From Sphingomonas sp. OV641 (GTDB lineage Bacteria; Pseudomonadota; Alphaproteobacteria; Sphingomonadales; Sphingomonadaceae), in the NCBI RefSeq assembly GCF_900109205.1, contig NZ_FNZB01000001.1:2046001-2110000 (forward strand): DNA of 64,000 nt. The letters run 5' to 3'. The notes under the pieces are model-generated. The model had not been told where the DNA came from, did no database searches, and worked only from the letters and a program-made list of their open reading frames with translations. The position numbers and the translations under genes were made by a program. Positions 44,597 through 53,128 of the stretch are shown piece by piece. Each line of letters begins with the position of its first letter. The stretch's first letter is position 1.

Positions 44597-46375
44597 GTGA
44601 ACATCCGACTGACGACGCTTGCCAACGAGCTGGACCGGCACTGGATCAAGCTAACCACCATCGCCTGGCTTGTGATCGCGATCTTCTACGTCTGGAAGCG
44701 CTGGGCGGCGATCCACTGGCTGTCGCTGGGCGATACCGACGACAATATGCGCCTGATGCAGGTGCGTGCCCTGCTCGATGGGCAGGGCTGGTATGATCTG
44801 CGCAACTACCGGCTCAATCCGCCGGCGGGCTTCAACATCCACTGGTCGCGGATCGTCGATCTTCCCATCGCGGCGCTGATCTTGCTGCTGCGGCCGTTCG
44901 TGGGCGTGGCGGAAGCGGAAAGGCTTGCCTGTGGCATCGCGCCGCTCCTTCCGCTGGGTGCGGTGCTGGTGGCGCTGGGTGCCACGGTCCGGCGGCTGGT
45001 CACGCCGTTGGCCTGGCCGCTGGCGATTGTCTTCATGATGAGCTCGACCGTCGCGCTGTCGATGTTCATGCCCGACCGGATCGATCATCATGGCTGGCAG
45101 CTCGCCATGTTGAGCTTGACGGTGGCGGGGCTGTGCGACCCCAAGGGCGCGCGTGGCGGCGCAATCGTCGGGAGCGCCAGCGCGGTATCGCTGGCGATCG
45201 GGCTGGAAATGCTGCCTTATTGCGCCATGGCCGGCGCCATCATCGCCCTGCGCTGGGTGGGGGAAGCGGCAGAGCGGCCGCGCCTGATGAGCTACGCGCT
45301 CGCACTGGGGGGCGGATGTGCCGCGGGCTATTTGATCTTCGCCTCGGAGGCGAACCGCGTGATGCGGTGCGATGCGCTGACGCCGATCTGGCTCAGCGTC
45401 TTTGTCGCGGCGGGTGCGGGGCTGGCGCTGCTGGCGCTGCTATCGCCCGCGGATCGGCGGATCCGATTGTTGCTGGCGGTGATCATCGGCGGGGCGATCG
45501 CGGGCGCATTCGCGGCGATGTTCCCGCAATGCCTCGCCCGCCCGGAGCAGGTTTCGGACGAGCTTTACACCAGTTGGCTCAGCAACGTGCGTGAGGCCAA
45601 GCCGATCTACCGCCATCCGTTCCGCACCGCCTTTCCGCTGGCCGCGCTACCGCTGATGGGACTAATCGGTGCCGGCGTCGCGACGTGGCGGGCGCGGCGG
45701 AGCGCCGGCTTCGTTGGCTGGGCCTGCGTCAGCCTGTTCGCGCTGTTCTCCGTCGCCATGCTGCTGTGGCAGGTGCGGGCCGGCGCCGCGGCGCAGATCA
45801 TGGCGATCCCGGGTGTCACCGCGCTCGCCTTTATCATGCTGCCATGGCTGATGGCGCAGCGGTCCGTGGCCGTGCGGCTGTTTGCCGGGATCGCCGTGTT
45901 CACGCTGATTTCCGGTTCTTTTTCAACGATCATGCTGCGGACGCTGCCGATCGACCGGCCCAAGCCCTATGTTCAGCGGGTCAACCGGGCGACCGGGCGA
46001 TGCATGACGATTCCGGCGCTTCAGCCGCTAAACCAAATTCCGCGGGCGACGATCTTTACCTTCGTGGATCTGGGGCCACGGCTTATCACGCTGACGCACC
46101 ACAATGCCATCGCAGGGCCGTACCACCGGAATGGCGAAGCGATCCTGGACGTGCAGCACGCGTTCAAGGGAACACCGGAAAAAGCGCGCGAAATCATGAA
46201 GAAGCACGGCGCGACGCTGATGCTGGTGTGCCCGAACATGGCCGAATCGACCGTCTATCGGGACCGCGCGCCGGGCGGCTTCTACGACCGGCTGGCGCAT
46301 GGCGAGCGGTTCGACTGGCTGACGCCGGTGCCCCTGCCCAAGGGTTCGCCGGTGCGGCTGTTCCGGATACGGTAA
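44597..46375 (+). CDS. Large polytopic membrane protein, GT-C glycosyltransferase-like
   Basis: The 592-residue protein has about eleven membrane helices followed by a soluble C-terminal part of roughly 130 residues. The first loop has SLGDTDDNMRLMQVRALLDG, an acidic motif resembling that of GT-C enzymes such as STT3, and MPDRIDHHGWQLAMLSL follows. The start is GTG. The position next to GtrA/GtrB-like genes suggests it is the final transferase or a related membrane enzyme using a lipid-linked sugar, but I do not recognise a characterised homologue. Confidence 0.65.
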   Translation: MNIRLTTLANELDRHWIKLTTIAWLVIAIFYVWKRWAAIHWLSLGDTDDNMRLMQVRALLDGQGWYDLRNYRLNPPAGFNIHWSRIVDLPIAALILLLRPFVGVAEAERLACGIAPLLPLGAVLVALGATVRRLVTPLAWPLAIVFMMSSTVALSMFMPDRIDHHGWQLAMLSLTVAGLCDPKGARGGAIVGSASAVSLAIGLEMLPYCAMAGAIIALRWVGEAAERPRLMSYALALGGGCAAGYLIFASEANRVMRCDALTPIWLSVFVAAGAGLALLALLSPADRRIRLLLAVIIGGAIAGAFAAMFPQCLARPEQVSDELYTSWLSNVREAKPIYRHPFRTAFPLAALPLMGLIGAGVATWRARRSAGFVGWACVSLFALFSVAMLLWQVRAGAAAQIMAIPGVTALAFIMLPWLMAQRSVAVRLFAGIAVFTLISGSFSTIMLRTLPIDRPKPYVQRVNRATGRCMTIPALQPLNQIPRATIFTFVDLGPRLITLTHHNAIAGPYHRNGEAILDVQHAFKGTPEKAREIMKKHGATLMLVCPNMAESTVYRDRAPGGFYDRLAHGERFDWLTPVPLPKGSPVRLFRIR

Positions 46376-46457
46376 CGGGCAAGGTCCGGCCGGCGCACGG
46401 CCGCAAACCGGAGCGTTCCGGCCGCTTTCGGCCCGGTTCCGGCCAGTACGCCCGCGA

Positions 46458-47792
46458 TCAGCCCGCGGGCAGGCTGAGCACGAAGCGCGCGCCCTCGCCC
46501 GGCGCGCTATCCACCGTCAAATCGCCCCCCATCGCCCGCGCCAGCCGGCGGGCGATGTAGAGCCCCAGCCCACTGCCGCCGGGCTCACCGGGATCGACCC
46601 GTTCGAACTTGGCGAAGATCCGCTCCTGATCCTCCAGCGCGATGCCTTTGCCCTGATCGGCGACGATCGCGTACACGCGGTCGCTGTCCCGTTGCAGCCG
46701 AAGCCAGACGATCGCGTCGCGCGGCGAATAGCGGACGGCATTGCCGATCAGATTGACCATGATCTGCAAGGTGCGGCGGAATTCGCCATGCGCCGGCATC
46801 GCCGTTTCCAGATCGCCGCGATCGATCGTCACCCCGGCGTTGGCCGCGCGTACCGACAGGAGGCCCGCGGCCCGGCGGGTCACGTCCGCAAGGTCGATGC
46901 CCTCATTCTCGACGGTGAAATCCTCGCGCTCGATCGCCTCGATATCCGACAGATCGTCGATCAGACCCATGAGGTGCCGGCCCGCGCTGGCGATATCGGC
47001 GGCGTAATCGGCATATTGCGGATCAATGTCGCCATCCACGCCAGCGTTGATGCTGTCCGCGTTGGCGACGATCCGGCTCAGCGGGCGGCGCAGGATCGTG
47101 TCGAGCCTGTGATTGAACAAGCTGCCGAAGCGTGCCTCGGGCAAGGGCGACAGCTTCGGCTGGCGATAGGTGGCGCCGACGAATCCGCCAAAGCCGCCGG
47201 CACGATCCAGCCGGACATGGCCGGACAGCAGCACCGGCAGGCCGCTGCCGTTCAGAATGGCAGGCTGATCGCTGAAGTCGTCCAGCGACCCCATCGCCTC
47301 CAGCAGGGGCACTACACCGTCCGCGTTGCTTTCAAGCGCCAACAGCCCGGTCAAAGGCTGCCCGATCACGGTCGCCGGATCGATCCCGGGGCACGCACCC
47401 GGATCAACCAGCATGTGCCGCACGCGAAGATGGGCATCCACTTCCCACGTCCAGTCACCGCCGGGTGGGGGCGGAACGGCATCGGCGACGGTGACAGGCT
47501 TCCACGCCGGCCGCTCGCGAACGGCCGACAGCGCAAGCGTCACACCGTCGCCCGCCGGAATCGCCTGCGCCCAGCAATCAAGGTCCTGATCCGCATCTGC
47601 AATCGTCACCGCGCGCGAGATCGGAATGGCGAGCCGCCGTGCCAGCCGTGCGAGAGCGGCCAGCGGCGGTGCGGCCAGCCGCTGGCCGAGCGCCCCGCCG
47701 GCACGCTCGTTCATCGCGGCGAAGCGCGGATCGGCCTCGACCAGTCGGTCGCCCTCATCCAGCCGGGCCGTGAGCGCGGGACCGTCGATCAC
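46458..47792 (-). CDS. Sensor histidine kinase-like protein with displaced phospho-acceptor His
   Basis: The 444-residue soluble protein has a PAS-like N-terminal half and a C-terminal HATPase_c domain: N-box NLIGNAVRYSP, G1 ADQGKGIALEDQ, F-box IFAKFERVD and G2 GGSGLGLYIARRLARAMGG. The dimerisation helix reads FNHRLDTILRRPLSRI. Aligned on the conserved PL, the usual His position is Thr232; a His lies four residues earlier (His228). It may use His228 or be a pseudokinase, as DivL of Caulobacter is with a Tyr. The GTG start overlaps the DUF2336 stop by 4 nt. Confidence 0.85.
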   Translation of the reverse strand: MIDGPALTARLDEGDRLVEADPRFAAMNERAGGALGQRLAAPPLAALARLARRLAIPISRAVTIADADQDLDCWAQAIPAGDGVTLALSAVRERPAWKPVTVADAVPPPPGGDWTWEVDAHLRVRHMLVDPGACPGIDPATVIGQPLTGLLALESNADGVVPLLEAMGSLDDFSDQPAILNGSGLPVLLSGHVRLDRAGGFGGFVGATYRQPKLSPLPEARFGSLFNHRLDTILRRPLSRIVANADSINAGVDGDIDPQYADYAADIASAGRHLMGLIDDLSDIEAIEREDFTVENEGIDLADVTRRAAGLLSVRAANAGVTIDRGDLETAMPAHGEFRRTLQIMVNLIGNAVRYSPRDAIVWLRLQRDSDRVYAIVADQGKGIALEDQERIFAKFERVDPGEPGGSGLGLYIARRLARAMGGDLTVDSAPGEGARFVLSLPAG

Positions 47793-48883
47793 CGCATCAC
47801 CGCATTGTCCAGCGCCCGTACCGCGGACCGGAATTCGGCCGGCAGGGCGAGCAGCGCCAGGCTGTCCATCGCCTCATCCGGCGCGACCTGAGCGATCGCA
47901 TCAAGCATATCGGCCAATGTTTCGATGTCGCGGCGCGGGTCGGCATCCGCCAATAAGAGACCGATCCGCGCAATCGCAACCCGATCGAGGTCCGCAGCAC
48001 GCAGGGCGAGCCAGAGCCCCTCCCCATGCACATCAAGCACCAGCGCCCGCACTTCCCGATCATCAAGCGCCAGCGCCTGTGACAGGAGGGTGATGAAGAG
48101 CAGGAGATGCCCCTCCTCCAGTGCCCGGATCAGATGATCCGGCAGCGCGGCAGGCGCGCGGCCAAGCGCCGCGGCCAGCCGGTCGGCCGCCACATCGGAG
48201 CGGTCCTGATCATTCTGCGCCGACATGCTGCGTTGCGCCGCCTTGGTGATGGCACGATCAACGGCGGTGCGGGACGGCGCAGCGACCGCCCAGCGTTCCC
48301 GAAGCGCGGCCGCCACCCACCAGATGAGCCGTTCACGGAGCATGTCCGGCAGATCCGCCACCCGCCCGGAACGCCGGAGGCTTTCCGCATCGAGATAAGC
48401 GCGGGCAGCGCCGGCGAGCGCCCGATCCGGACTGCCGGCAAGGTCGTGCAGCCAAGGCGTCGCACCCGCGGCGCCGCGGGCGAGCAGGGCCGCACTCAGG
48501 TGATCCTGACGCACTTGGGCGAACAGTTCCGCCATCAATGCGCGATCGCGCAGCAATCCTGACTCGCGCAAACGGTGAACCAGCGCCGCTGCCCCCACAT
48601 CGCGTGGCGGCGTGGTGGTGCAGAACCGGCCAAGATGATCGCCCAGATGATCCGATGCACGGGCGGAAAGATCCTGCGCGATAGTCTGAACCGTGGCGCG
48701 CAGCATCGCCGCCGTGGCGGTGCGGGTTCGATCATCCAGCCGGTCTTCCTCCGAACGGAAGTAATCATCTATGACCCCCGCCAGGCGAACCTCGGCGCGC
48801 GACGCGGCGGCCGCGGCACGCGCGAAAAGCGGCGCCGAATCCGACTTGTTGACCTCCGAGGTGCCGCTGTGATCGACCGACAT
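47789..48883 (-). CDS. DUF2336 family protein
   Basis: The 364-residue helical protein has the DUF2336 pattern. The N-terminal part (LAGVIDDYFRSEEDRLDDRT followed by RTATAAMLRATVQTIAQDLS) and the C-terminal part rich in short Leu/Ala helices are family-like. The function is unknown; such genes often lie near signalling genes in alphaproteobacteria. Its stop overlaps the start of the kinase-like gene (GTGA), so the products are made together and may interact. Confidence 0.83.
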   Translation of the reverse strand: MSVDHSGTSEVNKSDSAPLFARAAAAASRAEVRLAGVIDDYFRSEEDRLDDRTRTATAAMLRATVQTIAQDLSARASDHLGDHLGRFCTTTPPRDVGAAALVHRLRESGLLRDRALMAELFAQVRQDHLSAALLARGAAGATPWLHDLAGSPDRALAGAARAYLDAESLRRSGRVADLPDMLRERLIWWVAAALRERWAVAAPSRTAVDRAITKAAQRSMSAQNDQDRSDVAADRLAAALGRAPAALPDHLIRALEEGHLLLFITLLSQALALDDREVRALVLDVHGEGLWLALRAADLDRVAIARIGLLLADADPRRDIETLADMLDAIAQVAPDEAMDSLALLALPAEFRSAVRALDNAVMR

Positions 48884-48918
48884 GAAAGCGCATTAGCGCG
48901 CGGCACGTTAAAGGGCTG

Positions 48919-50097
48919 CTAAACTGGCGCGCGAAGTGTCTCAATTGCGAACGCCAGCGTCACGGTAGCGTACAAGGCCGCGCAGACGAGGCCGAGGAAC
49001 GGCACGCCGAGCACCGTGCCGACCGCGATCACGACGAGATAGGCGGGCGCATCACCCCACCAGTTCGGACGGCCTGCGCGCATCGCGCGATGCCCCAGCG
49101 CGCCCGCCGCAACGAGCGCAAGGGCGAGCACCCGGGCCGTCAGCTCACCCGTTTCCGCATCGAGTGCATGCCCCAGGAGCAAGGCGGACAAAGCGGGCAG
49201 CCCGAGCCCGAGCCCGCCCATCGCGCGCGCCAGAACATCTTCATCGCGCAGCCAGGCGAAGCTGGCCGCCAGCGCCGCGAGCGCCGTGGTGAACACGCCG
49301 AGCAGCAGCCCGATGGTGAGCTGCCCCGTCCAGAGCGCCACCAGACCAGCAACGCCCGACGCCGCCGTTACGCCGGCCATCACGCCGGTGGGCATATGCC
49401 GGCGCATCAGCCATGGCATGACCGCCCGCGCGAGCGGCCGGACCAGCCAGCGATTGAACCAGCCCGGCCGTGCGGCGAGCGTCGCGCCAACCACGGCGCG
49501 GCTGCGCGTCTCCAGCGTCTCCCGCCGCGATTCGATGCCATGGCCGGTCCGCGGCTCGCCCTCCGGGAGGACGAGGCGAAGCGCACCGGCCTGGGCGGCG
49601 ACATGAAGCAACGACGATTGAACATCGTAATCGCGGGGCATGGCGGCGACCTCGGTCAGTCGCTTGCTGTCGAGCCGCGCAAGGCCCGCCCATGCATCGC
49701 CGCCGCCGATCAGCTCATAACCGGCATCGCCCTCGCCTTCCGGAACGACCAGCAAGGTATCGCCCTGCTCCTGCGCCAGCGGGCCGACCACGGCCTCGGT
49801 GGTGATGAGGCCATCGGCAACCACCAGCAATTGCGCCAGCGGATGCAGCCGCGCGGCCGCCTCCCCGGCGCTGCGCACGGTATCGACCGTTACGCCGCGC
49901 CGCCCGATCCGCGCCACCGCCCCCAGCAGCTCGGGCGTCAGCCGCGCCACGACCACCACGATCTGCGACACGCCGGCGGCGATGAGCAGGCGCGCCTGAT
50001 ATTCGATCACCGTCATTCCGGCGAACGGCAGCGTGGCGGCAAGCGCGCCCATCGGCTCGTCCGCATCCCGGACGGCAAAGATCAGCCCTGCGAGCAT
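48919..50097 (-). CDS. Fusion of NTP-transferase-like and CDP-alcohol phosphatidyltransferase-like domains, both lacking catalytic motifs
   Basis: The 392-residue protein has an N-terminal alpha/beta domain (LPFAGMTVIEYQARLLIAAG, then VSQIVVVVA) like sugar-nucleotidyltransferases. The usual Gly-rich nucleotide loop with its Arg/Lys is absent. From about residue 215 a membrane domain follows (VMPWLMRRHMPTGVMAGVTA and five or six helices). Its layout resembles CDP-alcohol phosphatidyltransferases, but the D-x2-DG-x2-AR-x8-G-x3-D-x3-D motif cannot be found. It may be a divergent lipid-headgroup enzyme or a non-catalytic membrane protein. I do not assign a function. Confidence 0.6.
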   Translation of the reverse strand: MLAGLIFAVRDADEPMGALAATLPFAGMTVIEYQARLLIAAGVSQIVVVVARLTPELLGAVARIGRRGVTVDTVRSAGEAAARLHPLAQLLVVADGLITTEAVVGPLAQEQGDTLLVVPEGEGDAGYELIGGGDAWAGLARLDSKRLTEVAAMPRDYDVQSSLLHVAAQAGALRLVLPEGEPRTGHGIESRRETLETRSRAVVGATLAARPGWFNRWLVRPLARAVMPWLMRRHMPTGVMAGVTAASGVAGLVALWTGQLTIGLLLGVFTTALAALAASFAWLRDEDVLARAMGGLGLGLPALSALLLGHALDAETGELTARVLALALVAAGALGHRAMRAGRPNWWGDAPAYLVVIAVGTVLGVPFLGLVCAALYATVTLAFAIETLRAPV

Positions 50098-50134
50098 CGC
50101 GCGCTGTTAGGGGCTGTCCGGACGCTGGGCAATC

Positions 50135-50178
50135 ACCAAGCGGGCACCAAGCGGGCACCAAGCGGGCATCACGCGGGC
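50135..50178. repeat. Short tandem repeat, 11-bp unit
   Basis: The unit ACCAAGCGGGC occurs three times without change (50135-50167), and a fourth, altered copy (ATCACGCGGGC) follows. It lies between the Hpt-like gene and the transferase-like gene, outside both. Confidence 0.85.
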
Positions 50179-50206
50179 GCCGCGATCGCGACGGGCCGTG
50201 CGGATC

Positions 50207-50500
50207 TTACAGACGCGCGACCGCCTGTCGCAAGCGCCGGATCATGGCGGGATCGCCGACCGGGCGGCGCGTCGCCTCCGTCGCCAGGGCCACGAGCCGG
50301 ACGGCGCCGAAGCTGGCGGCGAGCCCCTTCAGCCGCCACGCCGCGGCGCGCCAAGCCTCCTCATCCCGGGCGCCTTCGATGGCGACCAGCCCGCGCCGCG
50401 CGCTTTCCACGAATGCCGCGCGCAGCTCCGCAATCAGTGCCGGGTCATCCCCCACCGCGGCCGCCAATGCGGCGTGGATTGCTCCCGGATCGATCGCCAT
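50207..50500 (-). CDS. Hpt-like domain protein with Trp in place of the phospho-acceptor His
   Basis: This 97-residue protein has the size and helical pattern of a stand-alone histidine phosphotransfer domain. The core of Hpt proteins reads H-x-L-K-G followed by a helix with G-A. Here it is WRLKGLAASFGAVRLVALAT, so the acceptor position is Trp55. The rest (PALIAELRAAFVESARRGLV) is typical. It cannot accept phosphate by the usual route. I chose the ATG at 50500; a GTG lies 6 nt upstream. It is near the kinase-like and DUF2336 genes, on the same strand. Confidence 0.75.
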   Translation of the reverse strand: MAIDPGAIHAALAAAVGDDPALIAELRAAFVESARRGLVAIEGARDEEAWRAAAWRLKGLAASFGAVRLVALATEATRRPVGDPAMIRRLRQAVARL

Positions 50501-50584
50501 TCGCACGACGCTACGACGAAACGCTTAATCGCAAGTTGCCGCTATTTGCTTTGAGCAGGGGGATTTCATGGTACATCTCGCCCC

Positions 50585-52891
50585 ATGACTGGGGGGCAGA
50601 CGATAATCGACATCCGTACGCGCGACGCAAGCGAGATGAACGACACCAGCGCACCGGACGTGCGGGCGGAAACGGTTGAGCATCCCATCCCAGCGGAGCA
50701 GGACTATCACGCCGAGCCGCAGGCGCCACTGCCACCCGCACGCAGCGAAACATTGGGCCCGATCGTATTGGTCGCCCTGTCGGCGGTGTGGATCGGCGTG
50801 CTGCTGTGGCTGGGCCGGGGGCAGTTCGCCACCATGGGGCCGCTGGACATCGCCCAGTTCGGCGCCGCGCTGGTCGCCGTGCCCGCGCTTGCCGGCATCG
50901 TCTGGCTGATCCTGCTGCGCACGAGCTGGGCGGAGGCGCAGCGCTTCGCGGCCACCGCCCATGCGATGCGCGAGGAAGCGGCGGCGCTGGAATGGCTGGT
51001 CTCCTCGCTCGCCGGCACGCTGGAGCAGAACCGCCAGCAACTGGCCGAGCAGGCGCGGCAGATCGGCGCCATCGGCAACGAGGCGAGCACCCGGCTGGCG
51101 ACGATCGGCCGCAATCTTTCGGAGGAGATCGACCAGGCGGACGTTCACGCCCGGTCGCTCGCCGAAGCGGCAGGACAGGCGCAGAACAGCCTGTCGGCGC
51201 TGCTGGACGCCATGCCCAAGGCGCAGGCGGATGCCGAAGCGCTGATCGGCCGGATCGAACAGGCGGGCGTGAAGGCCGGGGAACAGGCCGCGGCGCTCGA
51301 GACGCAGATCGCCGCGCTGGCGGAGCGCGGGCGCGAGGCGGAAACGGTGGCGGGCGACGCGGCGAAGTCGCTGGCCGGGCACATGACACGCATGGAGGCC
51401 ACCAGCGAAACCGCGGGCGCGCGGCTGGAAGCGGTGACGGGCGACATGTCGGCGGCGGTCGATGCGCTGCTCCAGCGCACGGCCGATGCGGTGGAGGAAT
51501 CGCGCAAGGGGCTGGCCGCGCAGGCCGATGCGCTCTTGGCGATGGTCAACACCAACCAGGAAGCGCTGAACAGCGCCGCGCGCGAAAGCGCCGAGGCGCT
51601 CGCCGAGCGCGTCAGCCGGATCGAAGGCGTGATCGAGCGCATCGCCGAACGGCTCGACAGCCAGCGCGCGGCGGGCGACGGGCTGGTCGGCGATCTGGAA
51701 GGCGGCATCGCCCGGGTCGAGGACCGGCTGCAGAAGCTGCACCATCAGGGGGTCGAACGGTCGCAGATCCTGGCGGCGTCGATCAGCGCGCTGGGCGGAT
51801 CGGCGGATGCCATGACGCAGGCGCTCGCCGCCGGCGATGCCATGGCGAACAAGGCGATCTCGACGACGGAGGCGCTGCTGATCGCGCTGGACGCGGCGGC
51901 GCGCGAGATCGACGAAACGCTGCCGGCGGCCGTGGACCGGCTCGATTCGCGCGTGGTCGCGGCCAAGCAGGTGGTCGCGGCGGCCAAGCCGGAGCTGCTC
52001 GCACTCGTCACGGCGGCGGAAAGCACCCATTCAGCGATCGAGGCGATCGCGCAGGTGATCGCGGACCAGCGCGGCAATGTGGACATGCTGACGGGCAATC
52101 TGCTCGACACGCTGGCGACGGGCCGTGCCAAGGCGGACGCGATGGGGCAGATGGTGGACGAGGCGGCGGACCGGGCGAATCGCTTTGCCGAGGAAGCCGC
52201 GCCGCGCCTGATCGAAATGCTGCTGCGCGTGCGCGACACGGCGAGCCAGGCGGCCGAACATGCCCGCGACGTGCTGGCCCGCGTCATCCCCGAGGCGGCG
52301 GACGCGCTGGGCAAATCGGGCGCGGACGCGCTGCGCCGGGCTGTGAATGCAGGGCTCGATACCCAGATCCACCAGATCGCCAATACCGCGGAGATCGCCG
52401 TCAAGGCAGCCTCGCAAGCGGCGGACCGGCTGGACGAGCGGCTGAAGGAGATCGAATCGCTGTCGGCGACGGTGGACTCGCAGATCGAACTGGCACGCAC
52501 CGCGCGCGAGGAACAGGAGCTGGAAAGCTTCGCTCGGCGCGCCTCGCAGCTGATCGAGGCGCTGAACTCGGCATCGATCGACATCACCCGCAGCTTCTCG
52601 TCCGACGTCGCGGACAGCGCCTGGGCGGCCTATCTGAAAGGCGATCGCGGCGTCTTCACCCGCCGCGCGGTGCGGCTGCTGGAAGATGTCGACCAGCGCC
52701 AGATCGCCACGTTCTATGACGAGGATGCGGAGTTCCGCGACCAGGTGAACCGCTACATCCACGATTTCGAGGCAATGCTGCGCGTGATCCTGACCCAGCG
52801 TGACGGATCGCCGCTGGGCGTGACCCTGCTGTCGTCGGACATGGGCAAGCTGTACGTGGCGCTGGCGCAGGCGATCGAACGGCTGCGGTAA
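50585..52891 (+). CDS. Large two-TM coiled-coil protein with conserved C-terminal domain (TipN-like layout)
   Basis: The 768-residue protein has a cytoplasmic N-terminal tail of about 55 residues and two membrane helices (IVLVALSAVWIGVLLWLG near 60-77; ALVAVPALAGIVWLILL near 92-110). Some 500 residues of Ala/Glu/Gln-rich coiled coil follow. The final 110 residues look structured (SSDVADSAWAAYLKGDRGVF; DQVNRYIHDFEAMLRVILTQ; LLSSDMGKLYVALAQAIERL). This resembles the layout of the Caulobacter polarity factor TipN, which guides flagellum placement; homology is not proven. It runs divergently from the Hpt-like gene. Confidence 0.7.
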   Translation: MTGGQTIIDIRTRDASEMNDTSAPDVRAETVEHPIPAEQDYHAEPQAPLPPARSETLGPIVLVALSAVWIGVLLWLGRGQFATMGPLDIAQFGAALVAVPALAGIVWLILLRTSWAEAQRFAATAHAMREEAAALEWLVSSLAGTLEQNRQQLAEQARQIGAIGNEASTRLATIGRNLSEEIDQADVHARSLAEAAGQAQNSLSALLDAMPKAQADAEALIGRIEQAGVKAGEQAAALETQIAALAERGREAETVAGDAAKSLAGHMTRMEATSETAGARLEAVTGDMSAAVDALLQRTADAVEESRKGLAAQADALLAMVNTNQEALNSAARESAEALAERVSRIEGVIERIAERLDSQRAAGDGLVGDLEGGIARVEDRLQKLHHQGVERSQILAASISALGGSADAMTQALAAGDAMANKAISTTEALLIALDAAAREIDETLPAAVDRLDSRVVAAKQVVAAAKPELLALVTAAESTHSAIEAIAQVIADQRGNVDMLTGNLLDTLATGRAKADAMGQMVDEAADRANRFAEEAAPRLIEMLLRVRDTASQAAEHARDVLARVIPEAADALGKSGADALRRAVNAGLDTQIHQIANTAEIAVKAASQAADRLDERLKEIESLSATVDSQIELARTAREEQELESFARRASQLIEALNSASIDITRSFSSDVADSAWAAYLKGDRGVFTRRAVRLLEDVDQRQIATFYDEDAEFRDQVNRYIHDFEAMLRVILTQRDGSPLGVTLLSSDMGKLYVALAQAIERLR

Positions 52892-53128
52892 GCGCGGCGG
52901 GCGGCTTGTGCTCTGGGGCGGGCTGGTCCGGCAGGTAGCGTGCCGGCCACTACACCCGATGCGCGAGCAGAACCGTGAAGCCTGAACCCTGAACCCGCGC
53001 GCCGGACCGGGGTCAGGCGTGCATGCTGCCGGCGGGGTTTTGCCAGAAGCCTGACCTCCGCACGGGCGAGCCGCAAGGGCTGGATCGGTCGGGGGCTCCG
53101 CCCCTTCCCACGCCCGGCGGTCAGCGGA

